Assembly (NCBI RefSeq): GCF_024679095.1
Contig: NC_066520.1
Coordinates: 14,643,209-14,707,208, forward strand
Direction of reading: 5' to 3'
Source: Eriocheir sinensis
Taxonomy: Eukaryota > Arthropoda > Malacostraca > Decapoda > Varunidae
DNA: 64,000 nt
The notes beneath the pieces were generated by a model. The model did no database searches, was not told the origin of the DNA, and was given only the letters and a program-made list of their open reading frames with translations. The position numbers and the translations under genes were made by a program. Shown here in pieces: positions 53,700 to 64,000 of this stretch. Numbering within the stretch: position 1 is the first letter of the stretch; every line of letters begins with the position of its first letter.

Positions 53700-54390
53700 T
53701 CACAGTCCAACACAGTGTCTTCGTGACAGCCCGAACCAAACTATAGAATCCCATACAATCCAAAATGGTGAGGTCTTCGATGCTACACTAAATACACAAG
53801 ACTTTTCCTGTATAGTTTCATCAAATTTGTGAACTTAAATATAAACACCAGACACTATACATGGAAATTTCGAAGCTTCTGGTTTGGGAGCTTACTAACC
53901 AATCATGGGGAACTGTGAAACTGGCCTTATGTCCCCTCAGGCTCGTCAGTCCGTCCATCACGACACTCGACTTTCTCCGGGAATTAGTCAATAGCCTCCA
54001 CGTCCCGAGCAGCCAAATGCAGACATAATGTTAACACTCTCGGCCGCTTTCTGGGCCCACGATGACTTCCCTTTTGTGGGCGGCCATCCGAGAAAGGTCA
54101 CGTGCAGAAAGAAGGCGGTGGAGGTGATGAAAGGCGGAGAAGAGGGAGGAGGAGGAGGAGGAGGAGGAGGTAGGGGAAGGGCATAAAAAGGAGCAGGAAG
54201 ACGTGGTGGTGGTGGTGGGGAAAACTGAGATCCTGGAGGAGGTTGTGACAGTTATGAAGTTCAACAGCTGATGAGTTACGAAGTGGTTATTTTCGTTAGT
54301 GACTTTACCTATTCCAATATATTTACTAACAACAATAAACAAACACAAAAAGTAAGGAAGCCTGCATCCAACCACTCCCCTCTACCATAT
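53700..54390. other. Unique sequence with (GGA)n, no gene seen
   Basis: Mostly unique AT-rich sequence. GGA repeats lie at 54,140-54,170 and GGT at 54,202-54,217. Confidence 0.4.
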
Positions 54391-54613
54391 TCAAGGAGAA
54401 AAAAATATAAATAATTCGTCCAATATACGTATAGAAATTCCTAAAAGACAAAGTGGAAGGAAATCATCAGTACCGCACAATTAGTTAAGGGCCAATGCAA
54501 TATTTAAGGAGTGAAAATATAACTAATTCGCTCAATATACGTAAAGAAATTCCTAAAAGACAAAGTGGAAGGAAATCATCAGTACCGCACAGTTAGTTAA
54601 GGGCCAATGCAAC
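54391..54613. repeat. Tandem duplication, ~112-bp unit
   Basis: Copies begin near 54,391 and 54,503. GAAATTCCTAAAAGACAAAG, TGGAAGGAAATCATCAGTAC and TTAGTTAAGGGCCAATGCAA are identical in both; the 5' parts differ more. Confidence 0.93.
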
Positions 54614-54929
54614 GGAGATGAGCAATGAGGCCATGCGTACTTTTATCATACTTCCCCATTTTTACATTTACCGACAATTAAGCATCACGAGTCTCAGTAT
54701 AAAAGCTAAGGACTCATCCACTTATTAATTACTCTAAGGTATATAAAGCTGTTACACGTCCACCGTCAGACTTTTTTTTGTGTCAACTCGAATGCAGAAA
54801 TCAAGAAGCAAGAAAATCACCTCACGCTCATTTCAACACGGAGTCACAATAGTCTTCCTCGAGGCCAGAGTATGGAAGTTTTAAGCCTTGAGAAATTGAG
54901 AAACAGAAACCCTTACAAGAACCTTTCGA
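54614..54929. other. Unique sequence, no gene seen
   Basis: AT-rich unique sequence without a recognised feature. Confidence 0.4.
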
Positions 54930-55070
54930 ATCACCATCACCATCCTTACTAAGCTCTCACCATCACACAATCACTATTACCATCACCATCACTAACACCA
55001 TCACAATCACACTATCACAAACACACCATCACAATTACACCGCCATCATCATCCTCACCACAATCACTCC
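54930..55070. repeat. CATCAC hexamer minisatellite
   Basis: Degenerate CACCATCACCATC, CACAATCAC and ACTATCAC units. Confidence 0.8.
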
Positions 55071-55129
55071 TGTCATAACACTTCACACTCTTAATAACTC
55101 TCCCTTTCACACAGTATATCACATTGCAT

Positions 55130-55245
55130 TCGCGGCGCCTTAGGAAGCTCGCACAGGTGTATCGGGAAACGCGCAGGTGAGTTAAAAAGTAAGGTAACAC
55201 ACACCTGACGACTAATTAAGGACACGCTAGCCAGGTGGGGTGAAC
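55130..55245. promoter_or_regulatory. Candidate cis-regulatory island (four E-boxes and TAATTAA)
   Basis: CACAGGTGTA, GCAGGTGAG, CACACCTGAC and CCAGGTGGGG lie within about 90 bp around CGACTAATTAAGG (about 55,210). Function is inferred. Confidence 0.35.
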
Positions 55246-55380
55246 GGGGGAGAGGGCGGGGGACAGGGGGGACGGAGGGGCTCAACAGGTACTATTAAGA
55301 GCGAGACAAATGGAGGAAGAGAGAGGGAGGGAGCAAAGGGAGAGGAAAGACGGCAGTGGGGCGGGAGGGAAGAGGAGGTA
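55246..55380. repeat. GGGA-rich purine segment
   Basis: GGGGGACAGGGG and GAGGGAGGGAG words. Confidence 0.6.
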
Positions 55381-55469
55381 ACGAGAATTGCGCCATTTAC
55401 AACGCCACTGTCACAACCACCACCGCCGCCTCTACTTCCTTTCTCTTCCTTTAACTTCGATCTCCCTCC

Positions 55470-55990
55470 CCTTCTCTCTGTGTGTCTGTCTGTCTCTGTC
55501 TCTGGTTCTCTGTATGTGTGTTCCTGTCTGTATATCCATTTGTCCGTATGTCTGTTTTTCTATCTATTTTTCTGTCACTGGTTCTTTGTATGTTTGCTCC
55601 TGTTTGTTTCTCCATCTGTCCGTGTGTCTGTATCTCTGTCTGTATGTCTCTGTCCTCCTTTCTCCGTCTATAATTCTGTCCCTTTCTGTCTTTATATAGC
55701 TTTCCCTCTCTCTGTCTCTATGTTCCTGTCTGTGTTTCTCCCTCATTGCTGTATGTGTATTCCTGTCTGTATATCCATCTGTCCGTATGTCTGTATATAT
55801 CTCTGTCTGTATGTCTTTATGTCCCTCTCTGTCTGTCTATATTTCCGTCCCTTTCTGTCTTTATATAGCTTTCCCTCTCTCTGTTTCTTTGTTCCTATCT
55901 GTGTTTTTCTCTCACTGTCTCGGTCTCTTTCCTTCTATGTGCCTTTACCTGTCTGTCTGTCTATCTGCTCTCTCACTGTCTCTTTGTCTG
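55470..55990. repeat. TCTG-rich array with ~170-bp higher-order duplication
   Basis: GTCCCTTTCTGTCTTTATAT then AGCTTTCCCTCTCTCTG occurs near 55,678 and 55,848. TCCTGTCTGTATATCCAT occurs near 55,523 and 55,760. The long Ser/Leu/Val/Cys frames come from these repeats. Confidence 0.82.
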
Positions 55991-56099
55991 TCACCCTCTC
56001 TTACTACTATTACTACTACCACAATTACTATTTCTCCCATTTTATCATTCCTTCTTCTCTGTATCCGTTTGCACAAGAATAGCGTGTTGTTAGCTCCTT

Positions 56100-56148
56100 T
56101 TTATCCTCTAGTTTATTTCGCCCTTGTCCCGCCTTTGTTGTAAAAAAA
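56100..56148 (+). mobile_element. D80-like partial copy
   Basis: Only the end is recognisable: CGCCCTTGTCCCGCCTTTGT then TGTAAAA and an A-run. The T-rich first half is absent. Confidence 0.45.
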
Positions 56149-56159
56149 AAAAAAAAAAA

Positions 56160-57480
56160 TCCCTCTCCCCAAGTTTCAACGTAAACACAACTACCGATTT
56201 CACTTCCCGTTCTTGTTCTCTTTTCACCGAGTTTAACCGTGTCCTTCTCTTTCTTCCCCGCCACTAACACACGCCCGATCTCGCGCTGCCGTCCCCTCTT
56301 TTCCCGCTCTTTCCCGCTCCCTACGGCACGCCACCGCCACGCCTCTTAGCGCCCTCTCATTGCCCGCTGTGGACGAGGGGAAAGTCGCAACCGAGACAGT
56401 CCCGCTAACAAGACCAGCCAACCGACCACCACCGCCAGCACGCCGATCAACCAGACGCCCTTGCACAATGACACGCACACGCACACACACACACGCACAC
56501 GGACACACACACGCACGCAAACATACGATACTATACACCCAAAAACATATAATAGTTAACGGAATCACGGAAGATAAAATTAAGATACAGAAATTATAAG
56601 AAAAGCTACGGAATCACACTCCTCTCTCACTCTACACCTCAGGAACAGACATAGACAAGCACACAGATAGACAGGCAGACAGATATAACCTAAGTGAGTA
56701 TGCCGTTCACACCTCTCTCTCGTTCCCCTCAAACTCAATCAATAATCCCTAACTCGGCGCGGTGGCTGTAATGTGCAGGTGTAGGAGCGAGCGAATGGGT
56801 GGGCTGTCGTGGGTTGGTCACTGCTTACCCACCCATCACACCCCACACGTCCCCCTCCTCCGCTATTGCTCTCTCGCTCTCTCGCTCTCTCGCTCCTGCG
56901 CGGGACAACGAATGCTAAAATGTTCTTCTCTGGCTTTCCTTAACTTATACATGTCTTTCTTTAGCCTTTCAAAACGTTATCGAGATTAGGACCTTACTTT
57001 CAACATCAAACCATTTATCTTTTTTTTCCCTCCTCTCTGAGTAAAATTAGCGATATCATTCTCAGGCAACGTTAACAAGTTTTTTGCATTTTTATTTTTC
57101 ATATCTGTTATATATACCATACCTTTATTTTCGTATATTTTGCTAATCTGTATATTTGAGGCGAGTGTTAAGCCGGCCATCTTTTCTTCCTCCTTTCTCG
57201 CTTATCCTCGGCTAAAGAATCACACAGCCCGATGCTAATCCTGTTCACTTCTACCGTAACTCAAGACTTCCAAAACGGTCCCATCACACCACGCAGCGCG
57301 CAAAACCAGCAAACATTTTAGGACTTCAAAACAACACAACCTCTTGCTATTTTTTAATCCCTGCCCGGCTCACCCTTATCGGCACCATGTCAACCCAATC
57401 CCGCCAGCAATGGAGCGGAGTATATACCAGCGATGTTTAATAGACTGTAGCACACCTCTAACCCTTGCAAGTCCTTAGTT
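56160..57480. other. Mostly unique sequence, no gene recognised
   Basis: Includes a CpG-containing patch (56,265-56,460), CA/CG repeats (56,470-56,520) and CTCTCGCTCTCTCG units (56,868-56,893). Short frames have no recognised domain. A GGCGCGGTGG word near 56,756 is not a tRNA. Confidence 0.45.
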
Positions 57481-57770
57481 CTACCTGGTCTGTGTAGCCT
57501 TACCTCGCTCTGTTCGTTCTACTCTGTGTGCTGTACCCTTTTCCACCCCTTATCTATCATGCCCTTACCCTGTTAGTCTTACCCTGTCTGGTGTATCCGA
57601 AACCCGCCCTTTACCTTATTAAATAGTTTTAGCTCTTCTTATTAGTTCTACACTGTCTATTCTGCATCCTTACCCCATAATGTTACTTCTACCTCAGCTA
57701 TATCGCCTGTCTGTTACTTATCTATTTATCTATCTATCAATCTATCTATCTATCTAGTCTATCTGTCCTC
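57481..57770. repeat. TACCCTGTTAG-type degenerate repeat and (TATC)n
   Basis: CCTTACC, TTAGTTCTAC and CTGTCT words recur with roughly 50-bp spacing, followed by TATC tetranucleotides at 57,719-57,766. Confidence 0.65.
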
Positions 57771-57989
57771 CCGTTAGTTTTACCATGCCAAGGTTTCTCA
57801 GTTCTTTTCTCACCCTTAAGATATTTTTTTTCTTTCTTATTTTTTCTCCTTTAGTTCTTTCTTTGTTCCTTTTCTTTCTTAGTTCTTCTGTCTTCGTTAG
57901 TTCTTAGTTCTTTCTTCGTTCTTTTTTTTCACCCTGTTAGCTCTATCCTCCCTGACGTACCCTCAATCAACACCACTTTCGAACCCTGT

Positions 57990-58130
57990 CCCGCCGCCGC
58001 CACCATCACCACCACCACCACCACCACCGAGCCCCAGCGGACACTCCCCAGCCTGCCAGTCCCGCCCGCCCCAGCCCGCCTCGACCCGCCGCCCCGCCCG
58101 CCCATCCATCAGTCCGCCAGCCCGTCAATT
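57990..58130. repeat. CCGCC/CACCAC-rich segment
   Basis: CACCACCAC triplets, then CCCGCCCGCCCC-like units. C-rich on the plus strand. Confidence 0.7.
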
Positions 58131-58164
58131 CTCACCTGCCGGCCAACAAGGGGCTATTACTCTG

Positions 58165-58192
58165 CGGGGGGAGGGGGGGGGGGGAGGGGGAG
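58165..58192. repeat. G-run cluster
   Basis: Runs of about 6, 12, 5 and 2 G separated by single A. A strong G-quadruplex candidate. Confidence 0.85.
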
Positions 58193-58379
58193 GCATTGAT
58201 TACAGGTGTGTGTAGGTAAGAGTTCGTGACGTCACGCCCCCCTTCCTACCCTGCACCCCCCCCCCACTTTCCCATACTTTACCTGCCTTTTTGCACCTTT
58301 TCTGTGTTACTTTTTTTTTTTCTTCTGATTTTGATTTTACTTTATTTGCCTATTTGTTTGCATGTCTGTGTGTCTGTAA

Positions 58380-58560
58380 TTGTTTTCTTTCTTTCTTTAT
58401 ATTTTTATTTTTTTCTTCCTTCCATCCTTCCTTTCTTTTTTCCTTCCTTCCTTCCTTCCTTCCTTTCTTGCTTTTACTTTCTCCCTCTCCCTCTCTTTCG
58501 AACGTAGCACAAAGAAAAGATAGATAGAAAAGATAGATAGATAGATAGATAAAGAGAAAA
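58380..58560. repeat. TTCC and GATA tetranucleotide repeats
   Basis: (TTCC)n at 58,439-58,468 and (GATA)n at 58,519-58,551 with T-rich flanks. Confidence 0.88.
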
Positions 58561-58751
58561 AAAGAAAAACAAATAATTGAGGTCAGCCCAGCATTCAAAC
58601 ATCCCCCTTCATCTTACATCTTGATTGATTAGGAAAAAAAACGAGAGAAAAAAAGAGAAAAGAAAACAGACCTGATTAGCCAGACATCACAGGTGGAATT
58701 TTCTTATGACAAACGACGCTCCACTTCCACCTCCTTAGCCACGCACCCTTC

Positions 58752-58781
58752 CTCCTCCTCCTCCTCCTCCTCCTCCTCCTC
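58752..58781. repeat. (CTC)n trinucleotide repeat
   Basis: Pure CTC run of about ten units. Confidence 0.93.
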
Positions 58782-58960
58782 CCATTCTTCATACCAATCC
58801 AATTCCTTTCTTGGTTTGCAAAATATTCATAGTGATAAATAATGTGCGCATAAAAATAAAAAAATCAAACCTTGAGTCGTATCGTGCAGAAAATATGGAG
58901 AAGCTTACACAAAATATGAGAAAAAAAAATATACCAAGAGAACGCCAAAGTTATACGATG

Positions 58961-59128
58961 GAGGAGGAGGAGGAGGAGGAGGAGGAGGAGGAGGAGTGAG
59001 ACAACGAGGACAACAGTGACGAGAGAGAGAAGAAAAAAATAAGTAAAACAAACAAGAAAAAGGTGAGAAGTAATAATGAAAATAGTAACAACAACAACAA
59101 CAACAAGAACTACAACAACAACAACAGC
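58961..59128. repeat. (GGA)n and (CAA)n trinucleotide repeats
   Basis: GGA at 58,961-58,997, then A/G-rich sequence and CAACAACAA at 59,087-59,128. Confidence 0.9.
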
Positions 59129-59572
59129 AGTACCAAAATCAAGCAAAAAGATAAATAAATAAAAACTAAGCTGTCATTCGCATATTTCTTTTTTTCATCA
59201 TGTTCTTCACCAAAACTTTCCATAAGCAATCTCTCTAACATCCAAAAACACACTGACACGGAATCCAACACCAATACCCTTTGCTTAACCCCAAACCCTT
59301 ACCAACACACGAACCTACACCCACACTATCGGATCCTAAGCTAAAGGGAATCCAATACCAAGATGTTTATACCAAGCCTGACAAGAACACTAATTACGGA
59401 CAGGAGGAATTGGAAGGGATGGAGAAAAAAGTATAAACACAATCATGCCGGGCGCATCTCCTCAAGTAGCCGGCAAACGATAGCAAGTGTTGGGCAGGAG
59501 AAAAACTAGACGGGCGAGAGACTTCAGGAGGGAAAATATTATGATGGAGGCGCGTGACTGACCATAATGTGA
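59129..59572. other. Unique sequence, no gene seen
   Basis: AT-rich to mixed sequence without a recognised feature. Confidence 0.4.
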
Positions 59573-59655
59573 AGGAGGAGGAGGAGGAGGAGGACGAAGA
59601 GGAGGAGGAGGAGGAGGAGGAGGAGGAGGAGGAGGAGGAGCCGATATATAGTGTG

Positions 59656-59694
<39 letters not shown>
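59573..59694. repeat. (GGA)n and (GA)n microsatellites
   Basis: GGA with one ACGAAGA interruption to 59,641, and GA at 59,659-59,694. Confidence 0.94.
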
Positions 59695-59697
<3 letters not shown>

Positions 59698-59769
59698 AAC
59701 TCTTACGTCATTGATGTGTGTCTGTCTCTGTTAAGCTTTTAAGGAGAGGCTACAAAATGGAGAAACTTC

Positions 59770-60480
59770 CCTCCTCCTCTTCCTCCTCCTCCTCCTCCTC
59801 CTCCTCCTACTTTCCCATCTTTCCTCTATTCTTTTTTTTTCTCTCCCCTTCTCCACTTCCTTATCTTCATTTCCCTTCTCCTCTTCCTCTCGTTCCTTCT
59901 GCTCCTCCTCCTCTTCCTCTTCATCACATTCCTCCTCCTCATTTTCCTCCTTTCTCTCTCCTTCTCATCCTCCTTTTCAACCATCTCCTGTCACTATAAA
60001 TTCTCCCCCTCCTCGTCCTTGTCTCTCCTCTCTTCCTCCTTCCTCAGCCTCCCGTTCTCTTCATCCTTCTCTTCCTTCTTCAGTTTTCATTTAAAGGGAC
60101 ACATCTTGGTCTGTTCTTCCTCAGTTGTCTCCTCCTTTTTTCTCGTTATCTCCTCACCCTCGTTGTTCTTCTTCCTCCCATTCTTCATCTACAATCTTTT
60201 TCCTTCCTTCTCCTTTTCTTCATCAAAATCCTCTTAATTCTAACATCCTTCTCTTCAGTTATTCATCCTCAACTTTCTCTTCTATCGTCTCAGATCTTCT
60301 CTTCCTCTATTATCTACTCTTTTATTCCTACACTTCCTCTTTCATCTCCTCTCTATCCTCCACTTCCTCCTCTTCTCTCACTTCTAACCTTTATCTCTTT
60401 CAACTTCTCCTTCTTCTTCTCTAACTTCCTCCTCCACCTTCTCCTCCTCCTCCTCCTCTTCCATTTCCTCTCCAACAGCC
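59770..60480. repeat. CTC/CTT pyrimidine-rich region
   Basis: CCTCCTCC blocks near 59,772-59,808, then CTTCCTC words throughout. Frames are Ser/Leu/Phe only. Confidence 0.8.
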
Positions 60481-60499
60481 TCCTCCTCTTCCTCCACTA

Positions 60500-60900
60500 G
60501 AAGAAAAAAAAACATACTCAATGAGACACGCAAGAAAAACCTGATTCTCTCCACTTTTTTTTTACTCGTCAGAACAAAACAGAAAAAGCAACAAAAGGAA
60601 CAAGTTGCTTTGCCGTACACGTTCTAGAGCGGTATAACTTGACGTCCTGTATACGCTTGTTCGATCAGGGCGCCGACACACGCTAATCTACCCTAATCTA
60701 ATCGCGTGCAACACAACACAACACAAGGCACAACACGCGTGCTTCGGAGTAACACTAGACGGTCAGGGAAAACAAAACACTGCCGGCATAAGTGGCAACA
60801 GAGAACCGGAAATGTGATACAAAACGATTCTCAAGTTATGTTTCCGATTGCTCGCTTGCTTTTCACGTTCAATTCCTTCTCTTTCTCGTAACCTTGTCTT
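60500..60900. other. Unique sequence, no gene seen
   Basis: Low-repeat sequence apart from ACACAACACAACACAA near 60,709-60,733. Confidence 0.4.
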
Positions 60901-61379
60901 TGCTTCTTCCTGTGTGTTTTTTTTCTGTCTATATATGCTCTCTCGCCCACATTCTTTCCTTTCTCTTCCTGTCTATTTTTGTCTGGTCTGTCTGTTCTTA
61001 TTCTCTCCTTTCTCTCTTCATCTGTATAGCTATCTGTCTGCCTGTCTCTCTGCTCTCTTCCTCGTTTTTTTCCCGCCGTGTTTCTCGTTTCTGTCTTTCA
61101 ATGTTTGACTGCCTCTTTATCTGTCTGTCTCTCTGATGTTTTCCTCTCATTTTTTCATCACTTTCTACTTCTGTTTATCTATATCATCCGTCTGTCTGTC
61201 TGCCCTCTCTTACTTTCTCCTTTCTTCCTTCCTCCGTCTGTCACTGTCCGCTGTCTCGCATTTTATTATTTCCATTTTCCATCTCTGTCTCCTATTCACA
61301 TTTCTTTCTTCTTCTGTCTCTCTCTCTTACTGTCTCTGTTTGTCTGTCTGTTTATCTGTCTGTCTCTCTGTCTGCTTTA
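60901..61379. repeat. TCTG/CTTTC pyrimidine-rich region
   Basis: CTGTCTGTCTG and TTTCTCTC words. No gene. Confidence 0.72.
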
Positions 61380-61547
61380 TCTCCCTCGCCCCAAGACCCG
61401 ACCATCCCGCCGCAGCCTCCCCCATAACGTAGCGCCGCGGACTAATTTAGCAGAGTATTTATTTTCACTTCGCGTCGTTAATTCATGTGACAAATTCCCT
61501 CATGATATTTAAAAGCCGCCCCGACAATAAATATTCACCAGTAGGTA

Positions 61548-61549
<2 letters not shown>
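61380..61549. promoter_or_regulatory. Unique island with clustered AT-rich homeodomain-type cores
   Basis: After a CpG-containing segment come CGGACTAATTTAGC, GTATTTATTTTC, CGTTAATTCATG, TGATATTTAAAAG and CAATAAATATTC within about 110 bp, directly before a CT microsatellite. Candidate enhancer or A/T-rich promoter. No coding signal. Confidence 0.3.

Positions 61550-61631
<82 letters not shown>
61550..61631. repeat. (CT)n microsatellite
   Basis: Pure CT run of 41 units. Confidence 0.96.
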
Positions 61632-61633
<2 letters not shown>

Positions 61634-62158
61634 GTTTTTCTCTGCCTTTTTTCTCCATTTTTTTGCCGAAACTCGAAAAAACAGATGAATTTTAAAACGG
61701 TTATCGCAATTGCACTGTTGTTTCTGTTGTTGGTGCTGTTACTTTTATTGTTGTTGTTGATGTCCGTTTTACTTCGTACTCTTATTATTACGTTTTATCC
61801 ATAGTCATCACAACTCCCATTATTATCAGTATTATATTATTATTATTAATACTATTATTATTATTATCAGTAGTAGTCCGGGTCTCCCTAGTGCAGGCGC
61901 CGCGTCACTCAGTGCTATTTTTACGCGGGAACATTTTATAAGTTACCCCAATTTTAACAGAACCCGTTTTTTGTATCTTTTTATATTTATCATTTCCGGT
62001 AAATTTCTTCGGTAATTGTCACTGATTCTGTTGTGATACGTATATGAGATGTTAGGTATATTCAGGCAAAATGTGTACAATATCTTCACCTGCTAATTAG
62101 AGATAGGATTTCAGTTTTGCGGTTTAGTTTTTATGAGACAAACACACAACGATAAACA
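61632..62158. other. AT-rich unique sequence with short GTT/TTA repeats
   Basis: GTTGTT at 61,710-61,760, ATTATT at 61,828-61,868, then unique sequence. No gene. Confidence 0.45.
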
Positions 62159-62164
62159 TACAGA

Positions 62165-62182
62165 CACACAGACACACACACA

Positions 62183-62215
<33 letters not shown>

Positions 62216-62288
62216 TACACAAACATCAAGGATAATTTACGACAAAATCACAGCCCTTCCTCTCCCTCGCTCCCCTCCACCTCTCCCT

Positions 62289-62344
<56 letters not shown>
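62165..62344. repeat. (CA)n and (CT)n microsatellites
   Basis: CA at 62,165-62,216 with ACAG/ATAC interruptions, CTCCCT units from about 62,270, and pure CT at 62,300-62,344. Confidence 0.93.
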
Positions 62345-62346
<2 letters not shown>

Positions 62347-62589
62347 CTTCGTGGACGCAGCTCTTGTTTAGCTCCGTGGACGCGAGGTTATCAGTGAGGG
62401 ATGGGCGAGGGAGGAGCATCTCCGGCCGTGTTTACAAAGATCTCTCTCCCTCTCTCCCTCCTGTGCCTCTCCCCCTCCTCCAGTCCTTGCCTCCCGAACC
62501 CTCTCCCTCCTGTTCCTCTACTCTCCCTCCTATGCCTCTCCTCCCCCCCCAGTACTTGCCTCCCGATCCCTCTCCTCCCTGTCCTCACC

Positions 62590-62960
62590 TTTCCCCCTCC
62601 ATTTTCATATTTTGTAGAGTTAAGGAGACAGCTCAAGGCACCCCCCCAAATCAAGAGTCCGTTATCCCCCTTTCTTTCGATCCCTCTTGCCCCTTTCCTT
62701 ACCTCTCTCCCTTATTTCCCCCTCCATTTTCATATTTTGTAGAGTAAAGGAGACAGTTCAAGGCCAAAAAAAAAAGGAAAAATTAAAAGTCCGTTATCAT
62801 CCCCTTTCTTTCAACCCCTCTATGCCCATTTCCTCACCTTTCTCCCCAATTTCTCCCTTTATTTTTTGTAGAGTAAAGGAGACAGCTCAAAGGCAAAAAA
62901 GAAGAAGAAAACAAAAAGTCCACTAAAATCCCTTTCTTACGAGTCCCTCCAGCCTACTCT
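62590..62960 (-). repeat. Tandem triplication (~124-130 bp) containing a D80-like core
   Basis: TTTTGTAGAGTAAAGGAGAC landmarks lie near 62,612, 62,736 and 62,866. Each is followed by AGCTCAAGGC, an A- or C-run and AAGTCCGTTATC or a decayed form. The GGAGACAGCTCAAGG core is that of reversed D80 copies. Confidence 0.85.
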
Positions 62961-63640
62961 TTCCTCTTAAGGTCATTTCCTTAACTTTATTCCCCATCTC
63001 TAATGACTCGACCTCTGCCTCTTCTTTCGTGTTATTTTGCCCGTTTTTTTTTGTGTGTGTGTATTTTACTGTCTTATTTATTTCCTTCATTATAATGCCT
63101 CCTGCTCTTATCGCTTGGCCGCCACTGTCTTCCTCTTTCTGTATTTATTATTTTTTTCCTGTCTACAACGATCTGCTTTTATTATGTTTCCTTTCCGTGA
63201 TTTTTCTTTAACGGATGTATTCTCCACGTTCTTTTCCTCTTTCTATAATCCCTGGCTTTTGTTATATATCCCTTTTTCTTCTTTCTTCAGTAAACCTGTT
63301 CTACCCCGACATTGATACTTAACAGCTATTTTTAGTGTTTCCCCAGAATTAGTGTCATTTCTCCTTCACTCTTTTTCTGTTTATCGTTTTTTCCTTCATA
63401 CCAATTTTCTTTCTTCACTTTTCCCCCACTTGTACTTCCTTTTGCTAATGATCTTGCTCTTCCTCTTTTTTGTCTCCTCAGAACACACGTCACCTGCTTT
63501 TATTTCTATTTTTACATTCTACTTCCTACTCTGCTTCTCGCTTTTCCTTCTGTTTTGATTATTGCTTTATCCTACATCACTTCGCTGACCCCTATTCTCA
63601 TCACCTCTCCTCTGAAAGATAATACTGATAGAGGGCTTAA
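62961..63640. other. T-rich low-complexity sequence, no gene seen
   Basis: TTTTTC and CTTTTT words. Phe/Leu-rich frames have no domain. Confidence 0.5.
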
Positions 63641-63830
63641 AGAAAGGGAGATAAGGAGGATATTTAATTGGTGTTAGGGATAATGATGCAAGGAAAAGAT
63701 AATGGTGACAAAAAGTGTAAGGGGTAAGGGTGCAAGGAAAAGTTAATGGTGACAAAAAAGGAAGGGAGATAAGGAAGATATTTAATTGATGTAAAGGATA
63801 AGGGTGCAAGGAAAAGGTAATGGTGACGAA
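63641..63830. repeat. Tandem duplication, ~120-bp unit
   Basis: AAGGGAGATAAGGAGGATAT at about 63,643 and its near copy at 63,763. Both continue with TTTAATTGRTGT and GGGTGCAAGGAAAAG then TAATGGTGAC. Purine-rich sequence follows to 63,960. Confidence 0.85.
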
Positions 63831-64000
63831 GGGAGTTAAGAAGAAGAGGGCAAGGGAGTGATTTATATGGCCTAAGGGGTGAGGTAGGAAAGAAAGGGAA
63901 AGGGAGAAGGATTAAGAGGAGTGTAAGATAGGTGAAAGAAAAAAAAATGAATTGAAAGGGATGGCTCCTCTTCTTTACTAATTTATTCCCAGATCTTTCC

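Overview
This window reads as intron- and repeat-dominated nuclear DNA of an arthropod, most likely a decapod crustacean and perhaps a crab. No bacterial, plasmid or phage gene organisation is visible. The reasons are very dense dinucleotide and trinucleotide microsatellites, a tRNA-derived SINE, LINE remnants, a decayed Polinton/adintovirus-type DNA polymerase, a short dispersed element also seen by recall in crab transcripts, and one spliced developmental gene exon. The species assignment is inference. Repeat coordinates were read by eye and are good to about 5-10 bases.

Only one host protein-coding feature is well supported. It is the first coding exon (26,044-26,851, + strand) of a ladybird/Lbx-type NK-class homeobox gene, with an eh1-like motif (FSITEILS) and the short block that precedes the homeodomain exon in this family (TSKTFEGL), ending in a phase-1 GTGAGT donor. 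It lies in a CpG-rich, repeat-poor island (about 24.4-26.87 kb). No homeodomain exon is recognisable in the remaining 37 kb, so that sequence is probably a very long first intron, or the gene is split by the assembly.

Layout: 1-10.4 kb is microsatellite and minisatellite DNA with two E-box-rich unique patches. 10.47-12.2 kb is a degenerate RTE/BovB-like LINE on the minus strand with a nested copy of an ~80-bp dispersed element (called D80 here). 12.2-24.3 kb holds purine/pyrimidine arrays, several tandem repeats and a frame-preserving 21/24-bp minisatellite. 24.4-26.9 kb is the ladybird promoter and exon. 26.9-37.8 kb is putative intron with long CA, ACT, ATA and TTA arrays and GC-rich islands. 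37.9-38.2 kb is a tRNA-derived SINE. 38.3-42.2 kb is a rearranged, palindromic set of fragments of a protein-primed family-B DNA polymerase. 42.27-42.5 kb is a CR1/jockey-like LINE fragment. 43.0-45.0 kb is a ~385-bp satellite whose monomers each contain a CA microsatellite. 45-64 kb is again simple repeats, short tandem duplications, more D80 copies and a few unique islands.

The most notable points are the palindrome built from polymerase fragments, the microsatellite-bearing satellite, the D80 family in single, nested and tandem forms, a 65-bp motif in both orientations near 52.3-53.6 kb, and unique islands sharing CAGGTG/CACCTG boxes and TAAT cores around the ladybird exon. Nearly every other long open frame is a translation of simple repeats and was not annotated.
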